DNA of 64,000 nt from Perognathus longimembris pacificus (GCF_023159225.1 NC_063181.1:9321606-9385605); one strand, 5' to 3'; counted from the stretch's first letter, positions 9,939-22,589 are shown. Notes: a model not told the origin generated them from the letters alone. Made by a program: numbers and translations.

Positions 9939-10811
9939 AAAGCTATAAAGGGTCAGGGTCCCAGGACAGGGCCTTCTAGAACTGTCAGGGAGATAGCCAT
10001 GGAACCCTGCCACTGTAGACCATATCTGGAGTTCCTAATTTTATTTACTTTTCTGTAGGGTTGTAGCTGAAGAGATCATTTTGAAATAAAGAACAGGGCA
10101 GAGCTTTAGCAGACCTAACATATACCAGCTCCACTGCTAAGGAGAGGGAGGAGGGCTCAGGACCTGTCCCCTGTCCTCTGTCATTAAGGACCTTGTCTTG
10201 TTAGGGATTCAGTTCTCTCCATCTTGGTTTATTATCTCTGTACTTATTCAGTGGTTTGGTTAAAACATTGCCAATTTGTGCTCCTGGTCCTTTTCCTAAC
10301 AAAAACTATGGTGGAAACTTAGGACCAAATCCAAAGGGTCTGTCACAGGCTGCCATCTGGTCAATTCTTGTGAGCCAAGTCCTGACCTCGGACTCAAGCT
10401 CCAGCAGAATGCTTTGTGCATCTTTGTGGCTGCTTTGCTTCCCAGGGCTGTGAAAACATCCATCTGATCTTTGACAGGTTGTAACACACTCCAGGTCTAG
10501 AGATATATTTCATTATTGGGGAGGACTAGGTGATGGGCATCCTTAGGACTGGGCTTTGGTGCATCTATCTGTAGATCTATCTATCTGCATCTATCTGCAT
10601 GACACAGGTAACTTGTGAAGAAGTAAGGGATACTATCGAGCCTCTGCCCTACTCTTTACCCATTGCTGGAATAGTTCAGATCAGAGATAGAGAAAGTGAA
10701 GATATTGGGACAAATTACAGCAAACAGACTCTTTCTTTTTTGACTTAGTATATTATTGTCCTTTGAAGCTGTCTGAGAATAAAAGATGGAGGGATGGTGG
10801 TATTAGATGGC
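9939..10811. other. Unannotated unique sequence
   Basis: No gene seen. A short degenerate TATC/TGCATC repeat lies around 10563-10600. Confidence 0.4.
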
Positions 10812-10976
10812 TCCCTCTTTGTCCCTGGCTTCTTTTTGCTCAAGGCTAGCACCCTGCCACTTGAGCCACAGCGCCACTTCTGGCCATTTTCTGTATATGT
10901 GGTGCTGGGGAATTGAACCCAGGGCCTCATGTATACGAGGCAAGCACTCTTGCCACTAGGCCATATCCCCAGCCCA
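10812..10976 (-). mobile_element. IDL-Geo dimeric SINE, 3'-truncated
   Basis: The minus strand shows the ID-like left monomer ('ggggatatggcctagtggca' near 10975) followed by most of the Geo right monomer. The distal part of Geo and the A tail are missing, so the copy stops around 10812. The family is described from Geomyoidea rodents. Confidence 0.85.
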
Positions 10977-11164
10977 TCAGAGATTTTCTTGATGCATTAT
11001 TTCTTTATCTCATAGGAAGTCTCTGAGCTAGGTGGGAATCCTAATTTGCAGTTAGGAAATTGAGGCAGAGTTTAAGTAAATTCTTAGTTGGTGGTGATTT
11101 GGGATCGACAGCTCAGACTACAGCTATAAAGCAGAATAAGTAAGACTGAAAGCATTTTTAGTTC

Positions 11165-11310
11165 TTTGTTTCTACCAGGCATTATTGTAACTTTTTACAC
11201 ATAGCTACTCATTTATTCCCCACAACAAACCAAGGATATAAGGCTAGTTTCTATGTGCATTTTACCGAGAGGTGGTAGAGACAGTGCCAAAGCCATTAAC
11301 CCGGAAGAAG
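11165..11310 (+). mobile_element. MIR-like SINE fragment
   Basis: MIR-type order: 'ccaggcattattgtaac', then 'catttattccccacaac', then a 'cattttaccgagaggtgg' word. Confidence 0.55.
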
Positions 11311-12780
11311 CAAGGCTGGAGTTTGAACTCAGGCAATGTGGCACCAGTACTTTTCTCCCTACGGAGTTTTCATGAAGTTCAAACAGACCAATGGATGATA
11401 AAGCACCTAGAAAAGCATAAAATTATTATGCAAACACAATGCGTTTTATGGATGTCTTGTTCTTTCACAAGATCCTGGGATGACAGTTAGATTTGACTTT
11501 TTAATTAATTTGAAGGTAAGCCTGTCAACAGGAGGCAGGGAACATGGGCCCAATCGGATTTTAACAGCATCTCTGTCTTTCATGATGCTTTCCAGTAGAT
11601 GTGATTTTCTCCCTGCTAAACTGCTGAGCCCTGATCTATTAAGAATTCTGGCCAATTACATCTCCGTTAGTCAAGCAGTGAGACTGTAAGAATCACAGGG
11701 GCAGAGGAGGTGGTGGTTGAGAACAAGAGCACTTTTGGCCTGGTAGGCATCTGGTCAAGACTTTCCCTAGCTGTGTTTTAAAAGCTCTCTGTGGACCTGA
11801 AACATACAGATTCTGCTGAATCTAGTTCTTATTTATTATTTATATACACTCAGTCTCAGAAAGCCTAACTCGCAGGATATCAGCGAGGACCAACACGGAA
11901 CTGGAAACTTCTCACAGCCAGGCAGGAGGGTAACCTCAGTGAGAAGAAGGAAAGACCTCAGAAGTCATCCTGTGATCACCTCAGTGCTAGAACCTCTGGA
12001 GGCTGGTTGCAATGAACCCTCATCCCCATTCCACTTCCCTCTGCCATGTGAACTTCCATTTCCATCTCACTGGGTCTTCCTTTGCCCCAGGAAGAACCAG
12101 GATATCTAAACATCTGAAGTAGGCCTTCCAACTTTCTTAATAGTTCTATAATTTTCCAGAGTGGTCCTGGGTTTCTACTCAGTTGGAAAAAACAAACATC
12201 CATTTGATCACATCATCCTAATGTTGAACCATATCTTTGTTGGGGGATCTGGATGGCAGAAATGGAGCTTGATGTTCCTTAATCTCTCAGTTCCCATGAA
12301 CATGTACATTCTCACTATGTTTGGAATTTCTATACTTTTCTCCACTTTATTTCCCAAGACCACCCGCAGAAAGCTCGATACTTTGGGACTCTGCCTCTTG
12401 GCTTTCAAACTGCTTTGTTATTTACAGATTGGTCTTGTGGTAGTTTGCCAGAGAAAAAGAGAGAAACTGGGCAGCAGAAGAGTGTGAATAAAGCAGGATG
12501 ACCTTGAGAAAGCAATCAACTTGGCTCAACCTGTGATCAAAGTGTCACTTTTGTCACTCTCCTGGTTTAATACCCAAATACTCAGAAGGAAATTTGTGAA
12601 GTCATCATTATGTTCCATTTGTTTAAAGAAATGTTGTTATTTTCTGGTTTCTTATTTTCATTTTCATTTCTGGAAATCGAGTCTAAAAGCCCCAAAGGAA
12701 GCACAAAACTTAGAAAGACATGAATGGCAAGTCTTTTAATGTTTATCATAAAAAAAATCTTACAATAAACTAGCAATCAC
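11311..12780. other. Unannotated unique sequence
   Basis: No repeat or gene recognised in about 1.5 kb. The 108-codon plus frame at 12161-12487 is hydrophobic in part, but lacks a recognisable domain and overlaps an equally long minus frame. Confidence 0.4.
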
Positions 12781-12880
12781 AAATTGAGCATCTATCATGT
12801 GACAGACTCTATGCTGGACATGGTATATATCTCATCTAGTTTAATAATAGAGAATTGATGAGTGAGTCAGGATTATGTAA
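12781..12880 (+). mobile_element. MIR-like SINE fragment
   Basis: 'gagcatctatcatgtgacag' and 'tctatgctggacatggtata' correspond to the MIR core order. Short and diverged. Confidence 0.5.
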
Positions 12881-14279
12881 GTGGGAAACAAATCAGAAGT
12901 CCAATTCTCTAGGTGCAATTATTTCTGAGTTTGCTTTGGGGCATCAGTTCCTTCTGATTTTAGAAAAAGGATCACAAAGACCATTCCAGTGGTCAATGAT
13001 AGAGTCAGCTGGTACTGACAACCCCCCGCACAGTGCATGGAACAGATCAGTGGTAGAATGGGCAGTGCAACTTGAGTCCCAGACACTTAGGGAATCACAC
13101 CTGGTTGTGTACCCTCACACCCAGTCCCAAGCATTAGTTTAGACCATCAAGTATTAATAAAGAACCCGTGATTTTCTCAGTCATGATTCAGCTACTAGGG
13201 GCTGGAGAGAGAGATCTACAATCAAATATAAGTCTGATGGCCTCTCTTAAGGATTGTATATAGGTGTAGAAGCAATAGAAAAATGCATGAGGAGGATAAA
13301 AAAAGAAATAAATAAGGCAGGAAAAGAGACATACTAAAAAAAGAGAACATTTAGGAATCTAAATAAAAGGAATGGATCACATCCACCTGGACCACATTTC
13401 AGTGAAAGAGTTGGTTTTCTTTCTAATACTATGCTAAGTATTATGAGAATCACGGATGCTCTAGCAGGAGGTTTGTCTTCTGAAAGAATTTGTAGCTAGT
13501 CAAAGAGATAAAATGCATCCCGAGCCACAAATTGGTCTCAGCCAGGGCAATGGTAGATTGGGAACTAGCCCACAAGGTATGCTTTTAGAGGAGGGGGCAA
13601 TGTGCCTTTAACTATTCTGCCATTCTGTCTCAGCTTCTTGGCTGGCACAGGCTCCTCTGAAACATGACTAGGAAGTCATGGCAGGAGGGGGTGCTCAGAC
13701 ACCACCTGCCACATTTCACACGGGCTTAGGGTGGCTGATGAGCTCCTCAGCTGATCCTTAATTAAGAAAGCCGCTAAAAACACCACGAAAGAGCCCTGCA
13801 CAGAGCTGCAAAGTGCCTGTTTGCTAATCCGAGTTGCTTGGGTTGATTGATACTTGTTTTGTGATTCCTTCCGTCAGCTTTCTCTGGTCTGGCCATCTGT
13901 TTTCTACCCAACAAGAGGCATGTTGGCTTTGATCCTTGTATGATACACAGGGAGGTGACATGATGGTAGGCAAGGGGCTTAAACTGGGGGCTTGATAGTG
14001 ATTTGCTTTTGGCATAGACACAGCCTCGAGAGAGCTCAGCTCTCTCCAGCTAAATGCATTCTCAGGCCTTGGGTTTTATTGTGTGAGATTCAGAGCAGAG
14101 TTAGTGGAAGGTAATTTGGGAGCTCTGATGATACTTCTCAACCTTCTATAAGGGAGCTCCTCTGCCTTCTTCTCAGTCCTTTCCACTCTACATCTCACTT
14201 TTCAGAACAATTTAATGTCTTCCCATTGGAAAAAGACCATTCCTACTTTCTCTCCCCTCCTCCCTTCCTTTGGTTCTAA
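12881..14279. other. Unannotated unique sequence
   Basis: No gene found. 13735-13870 has a conserved-looking AT/GC mixture with TTAATTAAG and TTGATTGATAC words (see findings). Confidence 0.4.
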
Positions 14280-14484
14280 GGCCTGACTTCAGGGCCTGGG
14301 CACTTTCCCTGAGCTACTTTGCTCAAGGCTAATGTTTGACCACTGAGTCACAGTTACACTTCTGGCTTTTTGGTAGTTAATTGGAGATAAGCATCTCATG
14401 GACTTTCCTGCCAGTTCTTTCTTCAAGCCAAGATCCTCAGATCTCATCCTACTGGGTAGCTAGGATTATAGGTATAAGCCACCA
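14280..14484 (-). mobile_element. 7SL+Geo composite SINE
   Basis: Same architecture as 5837-6080: antisense Geo monomer (14280-14370), linker ('ttaattggagataagcatctc' type), then antisense 7SL-like monomer ending 'ggattataggtataagccacc'. More diverged, with no clear target duplication. Confidence 0.75.
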
Positions 14485-14833
14485 GCTTAAGGCCCTCCTG
14501 TTTGGCAAAAATCACATAAAGAATATTATATTGGGGGAGATGTTTAAAAAGACGCCTACTTTCTACATTCGGGGGCTTATCATTTTGGCTTATGTGCATT
14601 CACTCACTCACATGCATGAGCACACACACCACACACACGTTTGAAGGAGAGTTTATGGCAAAACTAAGGTTTAAATTACATTACCAATAACTGTCCCAAG
14701 AAATAAAGAGATTAATAGGTTTAAAATTATTAGGAACGTCTTTAGCATGGAAGAAACTCATGATTTGATCTTTCATGCATGAACAGTAATAGAATAAATG
14801 CAGTAACAAGGAATAGATGGAGAAGACATGTAG

Positions 14834-14834
<1 letters not shown>
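14485..14834. other. Unannotated sequence with a small CA patch
   Basis: Short CACA tracts around 14620-14638. Otherwise no feature. Confidence 0.4.

Positions 14835-14871
<37 letters not shown>
14835..14871. repeat. (AC)n microsatellite
   Basis: Pure AC run of 18 units. Confidence 0.97.
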
Positions 14872-14872
<1 letters not shown>

Positions 14873-16625
14873 TCTACTGCAGTTTGAAGAACAATGTGAG
14901 TGCAAAAGAATGTCAGGCCCGAAACATGCTACACTGTGTGTGCTGTATTATTTTCTCTGTGTCAGTCTAAGGAAGCTGGTAGAGTCTGCAGGAGGAAGAC
15001 CATAGGCCTCAGGGCAAAGTCTAGGAAGGACTCATCCATGCTGGTCAGGGTTAGCCGGAGGAGAGGGGTGGCCTGGCTGTTGAACATGAAACCATCACAG
15101 GAAGGGATGCTGGGGGAAGGCCAGGCTCGATGGCTACTGTCACCAGCATGCCAAGTTCTGGTTCCACTCTGTGGGATTTGTGTACGGAGAAGGCAGAGAA
15201 GAGCAGCCAACTCATCAAATCTGTGGTACGGCCTGCTATGGCATGATTTCAATCCTTGGCAGGAAATGGAGGACGCAGCAAACAACTTCAGGGGCTCATA
15301 GGATGGAGGGCACCAAGGTCAGCAAGCAATCTGGAGATCTGGGCACATCGCTGGTTGTGGCAGAGCAGAGAAAGAGAAGCAGACGTCCACTCGCATGCAA
15401 TGGAAGGCTGAGGAGAGATGGGCGGCCAGCAGCGTGTGGGTTTGCAATGCTTGACTAGGAAGGAAGGAGATTTACAATGAAAGAGACTGCATGGGGCCTG
15501 GAAGTACTGGAGCATCGTACACATGTTGGCGTTCTCTCATCAGCAGGGCCAGCACATTGCACGGCACCTGCCTGCTTCAGTGTCAGCCACGAGTGGCCCC
15601 GCAGTGAATGACAACTGGGGACTAAGAAACAATGCTGAGAGTTGATGGATCTTATGAGTCCTTTAACCTACAAGTGAGAAAAATCTTTCAAGTGCAGTGG
15701 TCTTAATAATAAAATGATCTCCTGTAGACTGTGGTCCAGAGTCAGGACAGCCGTCCTGTCAGCCAGCTTGGCAGCTGGAGAGTCAAATGCTCCGTGACCG
15801 TGCCTCAGTCTGTTCCACAGGCGTGGGAGCAGCACTTGTCCTTGTCAAGCTGCCTCATAGTTGGCTGTTCATCTGTGAAGACACCCCAGAGCAGAGAAAG
15901 GCTACTTTCTTGGTCTGTTTTTCAAAAACAAGAAAACTTTTCCCAGAAAAGACTAAGCATTCTTTCATCTCTTGACTGGCTGGAATTACTAAGTCTAATG
16001 CTTAACCATTGACAAAGGGAATGGGATCATCAGGATTGGATTAAACCATCAGAAACAAAGCCTTTTTGTGAGGAGAGGGGGGATTTCAGAGCTGTTATCC
16101 CCCCGAAGCATGTGGGAGAAGGAAGATGGGAAAAATTGATACACCCTAACTCATGTTACAAAGGGGAGAGAAAGGCACCAAATGTTGGATGAACATCTAA
16201 TATGGCTGAAAACATACATATCTACCTTGTCTTGAATTTAGTTTGCAGTGGGGAAGCAGGCCCCTTAATGATGACAGGACCCAGAGCACATCCTTCTAGG
16301 ATCTCCAGGCACTGAGAGATGAGCAGTGGATGAGTGGGAATTGGGAAATTTCAAGCTTGTTGAAGTGAGCACAAAAGGAAACTGGATACTCTTTGGGGGA
16401 GTTGTATCATAGTGACAGCAAAAGGCAAGGGAAATGCATTTCCCTGCTATGTAAAAGTAGAATCCCAACAGGAAGATTGTTCTTTGTTTCATCACCGGCA
16501 GCGCTCTGCAATGCTTTCTTCACTAACATAAGGAAGACTGAGTAACTCTGAAATAGAAAAGAATTTATTGGGCATTTTGGGGCGCTGTACAAATTCTCTC
16601 TACCTCCCTGTTCACTCCACTGCAC
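14872..16625. other. Unannotated unique sequence
   Basis: No gene or repeat family recognised in about 1.75 kb. The several frames of 90-130 codons overlap each other on both strands and share no recognisable domain. Confidence 0.4.
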
Positions 16626-16658
<33 letters not shown>

Positions 16659-16679
16659 GTGTGCGCGCGCTCGCGCGCA
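16626..16679. repeat. (GT)n-(GC)n microsatellite
   Basis: GT run grading into alternating GC/CG (16663-16677), purine-pyrimidine alternation throughout. Confidence 0.95.
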
Positions 16680-16696
16680 TGAGCACAGGCATGTGT

Positions 16697-16920
16697 GTAC
16701 CAGAACTGGAGCTCTGCGACCTGAACTCAGTGCCTCACAGTCTTGCTGAGCTTTTTCACTCAGGGTGGTGCGTACTACTTGAGCCATACCTCTACTTCTG
16801 GCCTTTTTGTTTTTGCTGGTGAAGTAGAGATAAGAGTCACTTGGCTGTGTTTGTCTAAGCTGGCATTGAACCTTGATTCTTAGATCTCAGCCTTTTGAAT
16901 AGACGTGAGCCACCAGCATC
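16697..16920 (-). mobile_element. 7SL+Geo composite SINE, diverged
   Basis: Antisense Geo monomer with an internal insertion (16697-16800), then a linker with 'gtagagataagagtcac', then antisense 7SL-like words ending 'gacgtgagccaccagc'. It abuts the GT microsatellite. Confidence 0.7.
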
Positions 16921-16969
16921 TAGATCTGATTTATTTCTAATGCATCACTTGTTCTTGATAAGGAGGGTC

Positions 16970-17065
16970 TACCTTTCTTCTACCTACAATTTACAGGTGA
17001 GGAGATGAAGGCTCCTGAAGAAACAGATGAGTTCCTGTGGTCCCACAGCTAATGAAGGAGTAAGG
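16970..17065 (-). mobile_element. MIR-like SINE fragment
   Basis: 'caatttacaggtgaggagatg' followed by 'cccacagctaatgaaggag' is the familiar MIR 3'-half order as it appears on one strand. Strand assignment is tentative. Confidence 0.55.
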
Positions 17066-17261
17066 CCCAGACTCCAGGCACCTGAGGCACCTCAGTGCAG
17101 CTTCTCTCCTGAACATGACCATCTGCCCAGCAGCTCCGAGAAGTGCCAGAAATTGATCCACCCACAAGGGAGTGAAAGAGAAGCGTGTACAAGGAAATAA
17201 AGCCCAGACCATGAGAGAAAGTGCAAATGATCAATACTTCTCTTGAGAGTGCTTCTCTCCT

Positions 17262-17650
17262 GTTGGCTTAGTCTATTTTATGTTCCTATAACAGAATACC
17301 TAAGTCCAGGAATGATAAAGAAAAGAGGTGTATCTAGCTCTCAGATCCGTAATTCTAAGAGCACAGTGATGCCAGTATTGACCTCCTGTGAGGATCTCAT
17401 GGTAGACGTACAGCATCCCTTGGTGAGAATATGCGTCAGAGAGAGGTCACATGACAAAACAGCATGTCAAGAGAGTGAGAGCCAAGATGGCTGAACGTGA
17501 TTTGTAACAACCTACCCTCCTCCTACATTGGATATTAATTCCTTCTGAGGATGGGGTTCCCCAAATGACCGAGACACCTCCTACTTGGGCTGAGCTCTGA
17601 AGGTTCCATCACCTTTCTAACACCTCCATAATGGGGACCAAGTGTCCAAT
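17262..17650 (-). mobile_element. MaLR (MLT/MST-type) LTR, antisense
   Basis: Begins with the antisense LTR 3' end pattern ('tagtctattttatgttcctataacagaatacc'-like, seen at 17266-17298). Mid-element words follow in the order of mammalian MaLR LTRs: 'gagagccaagatgg', 'ggatattaattccttctgagg', and 'cctttctaacacctccataatgggg' near the 5' end. No internal ORF1-type sequence. Confidence 0.65.
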
Positions 17651-18117
17651 ACATCTACCATGGTGGAAGAAGCCATAGACAAGCCATGGGCCTCCTGACG
17701 TCCACGTGTATCAGAGAAGGAAGAATCATGTCCCTGGCATGACCCGAGGGGCACATGGTCAACACAAAGCTGCTTCTACTTTTCTCTCTCTTCCTGAAGA
17801 AACCTGCACATTTCATTTTATTCTCTTTCCTCCTACGAAGAGGAAGAAGAAGAAGGCGTACATACACAGCTTGGGCGCCAGCAGCCCCGCCCCCGGGCTC
17901 TCCCCCCCTCCCTCTGCCTGCCTCTCTCTTTATCCCTTCACACCAAACACTTTCAAAGTTAATTTCAAAAAGCTGGGAACACTTGATAGTTTTAATTAAT
18001 CCTATGCCTGGGGAAATATGATTTTGTGCGTGCGAGGCCTCTCAGCTTCTCTGAATAGATAGCTTTCTCTGGATAATGCCAGCATTTCCAATTTAGCTCT
18101 GATTATGCCACCAACTC
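17651..18117. other. Unannotated sequence
   Basis: The first half is unrecognised and partly purine-rich. 17950-18115 is AT-rich with TTAATTAAT and might be conserved non-coding DNA. Confidence 0.35.
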
Positions 18118-18138
18118 GTTTGTTTGTTTGTTTGTTTA
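18118..18138. repeat. (GTTT)n short tandem repeat
   Basis: About five GTTT units. Confidence 0.9.
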
Positions 18139-18258
18139 TTACCTAAAAGAGAAGCTAATGCTGATGTGTCTTCAGGAGGAGATTTTTACTTTTCCTAATA
18201 AGTCTACTAGTGAAGAGGCATTAAAGGAAGCTCATCATGAAATGTGCATTGTGGAATC

Positions 18259-18580
18259 TTTTTTTTTTTTTTTTTTTTAGAGGTAGGGGGGTGGATTTGA
18301 TGGTGCTAAGATTTGAATTCAGGATTTCATGCTTGCTTAGCTGACAAGTTATCACTGAGGTACAACTCTGGCCCTGGTTCTTACTGGCTAATTTTAGGAT
18401 ATATTCTCACTACTGTCTGAGACCCATGTGTGAGCTGCTGTTTGCCTACTTCTAGGCCTGTGACTCTGTGTCTAGTAATAGATTATCTGGGATGGCCTTG
18501 AATGGGGATCTTCTCTTCTTGGCCTCGTAAGGAGGCTTGTCCTCCTAGGAGGACATGAGTGAGCCGTCAGTGTTCTGCCC
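18259..18580 (-). mobile_element. tRNA-like plus 7SL-like SINE, diverged
   Basis: A T20 run (antisense A tail, 18259-18278) is followed by 'ggatttcatgcttgcttagc' and 'tatcactgaggtacaactctggccc', the antisense of an ID-like tRNA-derived monomer. 18490-18570 looks faintly like 7SL-type sequence. The combination is B4-like, but the second part is weak. Confidence 0.4.
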
Positions 18581-18589
18581 ATCGCATCA

Positions 18590-18720
18590 TCTTTATGTCC
18601 CTCATGGGAGGCAGGAAGGTGCCTGTCCATGCATAAAGATGTGGAAAGTGAGGCTCAGAGAAGTTTGATGATGTGTCCCTACTTGCCCATTTAAAGGAGT
18701 CAGAGATGAAGCAATGCTAG
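18590..18720 (+). mobile_element. MIR-like SINE fragment
   Basis: 'gtggaaagtgaggctcagag' followed by 'aagtttgatgatgtg' is the MIR 3'-half pattern. Confidence 0.5.
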
Positions 18721-19964
18721 CTAAGTCATTGATGGGATTCTTCACATAATGCATTATTCTTCCTATAAGAATCCCAGTCAGACATTGTCCAAAAGGAAAT
18801 GTACTCTTTACCTGGTCTCGGTAACTATATCCCCTTCGTACATCATCTTTATAAGAACACTAATTTTAAAAAATACTTAAATGAAAAAAGAATCCCAGGG
18901 TGTTGCTGCAATGCATTCCAGGAGCAGCACTTGGGAAGTTGGCCACGGCCCCCTTTAAACCACAGAGTCTTTGCTTCTTAAGAAATGTTCTCTTCTACCA
19001 GGCTGAGAATGTGAAGATCAAGCGAGACACCAGGCCCCTGTCACAATTCTCTGTGATCAGATCTGCTCCTCTCCAATCCCACCAACTACATTGCATAGCA
19101 ACAAGGAAAACATTATTTTATTAAAATATTGGAAATTCTTGGAGTGTAAGAAATCCCAGTAGGTAAGTCATAGTAATCTATAGTCATATTTATCTATAGG
19201 CCTTAACTCAAGTTATCTTTTGCTATAGCCATTTCCAATTGTTATAAAGTTTCACTCTCATTTGGTTTAAAGTAGTATAAAATACATTGTAGGCCATCTT
19301 CAACGTAACTGAAAGGTCCCGTTATAAGTCTGGTATCAGATGTGGCTTGATTCAGGAGGCAAGACAATGTTTCCCACGATTTAAATTTCCCTCGTAGTTC
19401 TTTTTGTTGCTATCTTCCTTCTCAGCAAGCTCTTCTCTGAGCTTGAAAGGCCCACAGTGGTTCCAGCTTTGTGGTTCTTTCAGGATCAAGTATTCGAGAT
19501 GAGGGAAAATCTTTTCCTGTTGGCCTCAGAGAATCCCCAAGAACCACACAGATTGGTTTGGAGAAGTCATGCAGGCAGTGGGAGGAGAATGTCCTTCTGC
19601 CAACTCCTCTCTGTGACTGTCAAGGAGCACATTGTTTACTATTCAACTCAGTTCACACTGCTAAGATTTATTCATCAATGTGCTTGTCTGCTTTTATCTT
19701 CTCCTTAGCTCAGGAGATATTGTAGTGACTGGCATTCATAACATTTTTTAAGCCTCTTGATGTTATTGAAGGGAAAATGAATATTAGTGAGCAAAGGCCA
19801 AGAATGAGGATAAGACTGGAATAGATCCATGGGTGTAATATAAACGGATCATCCAGTAACTCCCAGGAGACTTGGAAGGGGGCAGCCTCCCAAATATAGA
19901 CTAACCTGCTAAGTCACCTGCACTGCTGTCGATAAGACTGGTGTAGAGATTTCTTCATCTATCT
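18721..19964. other. Unannotated unique sequence
   Basis: No gene or repeat family recognised in about 1.2 kb. Confidence 0.4.
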
Positions 19965-20117
19965 TCCTTCCTTCTTCCCTCCCTCTTCTCTTCATCCCTC
20001 CCTCCCTTCCTCCCTCCCTCTCACCATCTCTCCTTCCTTTCTTCTGTTTTTTATTCTCTTCCTTCCCTGCTTTTTCTCCTTTTCTTCTTCTCTTTCTCTT
20101 CTTTCTCATTTTGTTAG
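19965..20117. repeat. Polypyrimidine (CCTT/CTTT) tract
   Basis: About 150 bases almost free of purines on the plus strand, built from CCCT, TTCC and CTTT units. The Arg/Lys/Glu-rich minus-strand frame across it is low-complexity translation. Confidence 0.9.
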
Positions 20118-20226
20118 TTTTTTTTTTCTTTAGATAGGGTCTCGTACTTTGGCCTAGGCCACAATCCCCCTATCTTCATTACCCAAGTTTCTGGGATTAC
20201 AGGCATGCACCACCATGCCTTGTAGA
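20118..20226 (-). mobile_element. B1-like (7SL-derived) SINE, antisense
   Basis: A T run, then 'agggtctcgtactttggcc', then 'gtttctgggattacaggcatgcaccaccatgcc', the antisense of the 7SL-derived B1/Alu head. Single monomer with no Geo part. Confidence 0.75.
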
Positions 20227-20241
20227 CTGTACACTTCTTGA

Positions 20242-20243
<2 letters not shown>

Positions 20244-20295
<52 letters not shown>

Positions 20296-20330
20296 ATACA
20301 TATATAACATATATATATTACATGTATATA
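20244..20330. repeat. (TA)n-(TG)n-(TA)n compound microsatellite
   Basis: TA x16 (20244-20276), then TG x10, then irregular TATA/ACAT. It follows the B1 with an 18-bp gap. Confidence 0.95.
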
Positions 20331-21009
20331 ATCTCAGGAATGAAGATTATATGGCATGGTTGTGATGGTTGTGTCAATAGCTCAGAGCTACTATTTCTTC
20401 TTGGGCTTTTCAGGAATTCTAGTTTTCCTTCATGAGTCTACATGGCCCACTACCAGGGCACACTCCTGAGCCCAGTGTGTGATTCAGTGTACCAACAAGA
20501 CATCCAGGAAAGGATGCTGGATTGATTTCAGTGGGATGACGTTGGAACCTCCCCAGAAATCCCTTCACTTATGCCCAGTGCTGTTCTTAACCCCGCTAGG
20601 ATATCCCACTTATCACTCTTGTCAGACCTTCTGTAGAGCCCTGTGCTGGGTCTTGGGCCTCCCTTTTGTATGGAATCCAAAGGCACCTGTAACATCCTCC
20701 ATTGCCCTTCTTCCGGCCAGCCTGGTAACGAGATGTCTCTTGAGAGATTCCTCTTTTCTCCGTCCCCCTCATTCTTTCTGCAGGCAATGTGTTCAATAAA
20801 TGCATAAAGTTAGGTAATGGAAAACAGAGCCCTCAGGCAGCAGAACAGGAGGATGCTAATTGGTAAGTAAGTTATGGCTGAATTAAACCAGAGACTCAGG
20901 AAAACCATGAGGGAGGTGGGACAAAAGAAAGTTCTAGCGCTTTCCCTGATGTCAGGAAAAGGAAGAAGCAAAGTATAGGATGCAGCATGAACCATGCCAA
21001 ATTTCTTTG
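20331..21009. other. Unannotated sequence
   Basis: No feature recognised. The 106-codon frame at 20479-20799 has no domain. Confidence 0.4.
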
Positions 21010-21145
21010 GAGTCAGTCAAACCAAGATTTGAATCCTGGCTTCAATGCTTATTAGCTGTGTAGACAACTCAATGAACTTGACTAAGTATGCGTGGTTTTA
21101 TATTTAATATAGAGATAATGCTGTATACCTTGAAGGACTGCTGGG
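21010..21145 (-). mobile_element. MIR-like SINE fragment
   Basis: 'gagtcagtcaaaccaagattt' followed by 'gcttattagctgtgtagac' matches the MIR core order ('...ggttcaaatcctggctctgcc...ttactagctgtgtgac' type). Confidence 0.6.
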
Positions 21146-22585
21146 GAAATTACCAGCACTCTTGCTTCATTCATTCCTTCATTCCTCTACTCATTCATTT
21201 AGTAAAACCATATGTCAAGGTTAGGTAAGTATTGAGCTCCTAGTAGATATTAGGTTCTCAAAAGGACTTGAGACTCTTGTGAGACGATTCCTCCCAAGAA
21301 CTGTGACGGGCGAAGGACCCTTCTTCTCTAACATGTGATCACAAAGACATTGTTCTCCCAGCACAGGAAGAATCCAGCTGGGAAAACCCAGTTTTTCAAG
21401 CTGAGCACAATACCATGCACTGCTCTAGGCACAGACCTGTCCCCAAAAGTCAGCTTTCCCATGCCTGTGCCTGAAATCTGCTATCTGATTGGCTTTGGGG
21501 AAAACCGTGCCTGTGCAGTGGTTTGGAGCCAGTTAGCATCAGCTGGCATTTGCAAGTGACATTTAAAGGTCACCTCCAATTCTCCTGCTGGGGAAATGGG
21601 GAGGGAAGGTGCAGTAGAGAATGTGGGCTTGGGCTGAATCTAATCAGCGTGGGCAAGAAGCAGAGAGGTTGCAATAGGAAGGCAAGCAGCGAGGAGGGTT
21701 TCCTCAGCCTGAGTCGTAGGAGAAGCTTGGGGGTGAATGGTGACCAGGAAAGAGCTGGCGCTCCATGGCTTCATCTTTCCTAGCAGAGGCTCATTCAGAT
21801 CCTGGGATTTGTGTCCTCTAGCAAGTGTGGCAGGAGAGGGCAAATGTTTATAGAAAACAAATGGAGGGCATATATCTGAGTCCTTCTTTAGAAATTCTGT
21901 AGCCTGCCCAGAGGACAAGTCTACCATATGGCTAGTGAGGTTCATTGCGCATATTTTCTGAATCAACAATCAGGTCATATTCTCATGAAATGTGAGCAGC
22001 CAATACTCTTATTCTGCAGTGGAGAAAGAATGGGCTACCCTTGAAAATAGGAAACACCGTGGAACCCTCTAAGCAAGGCTACCTTGGACCCTAAGAGATA
22101 CAATGGTTCTGTTGAAAATCAAAAGGCTACGCCATAGGCAATGCATTTGGAGAGGTCTCACATGATGAGTAGAAAGGAGAAGGCATGTCCTGTTGCCTGT
22201 CCTGGTACCCATAACCTGCTCATTGGCTTCTCCTTTCCTCCCAGAGGATTCTGAGGCTCTTTACATCACTGGAACTCTTTGTGACCCCAACAGTGGTGCC
22301 TCACGAGCTTGTATGTGTCTAGTGCAGGGCATCCTATCGAAGAAGACGCACCTGTCTAGCACTAGATGCTAATTGCAACTGGGTTTGAGTGCAGGGCACA
22401 GCATTGGTGACCTGACCGCATCTCCTTCATGGAGGAGGCATTCATCATGTGGTTCTCTATCCTAAGATGGGCATCTTGTAATCATGGAGGAGAAGGTGAT
22501 GGGAATTGGATTGTTTTCCATCTATAAAGTAAAGCCTGGCTATCTTCAACCCCTAGGGCACTGCATTAACTGAAACAAATGCTGA

Positions 22586-22589
<4 letters not shown>
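21146..22589. other. Unannotated unique sequence
   Basis: No gene or repeat family recognised. A short ATTC-rich patch (TTCATTCATTCCTTCATTCC) lies at about 21165-21200. Confidence 0.4.

Noticed and set aside
12161..12487. Hydrophobic 108-codon frame that looked like a membrane protein
   Set aside because: Only one loosely hydrophobic stretch, no homology pattern, and an overlapping minus frame of 66 codons.
19909..20109. Lys/Arg/Glu-rich minus-strand frame
   Set aside because: It is the complement of the CCTT polypyrimidine tract; no coding signal.
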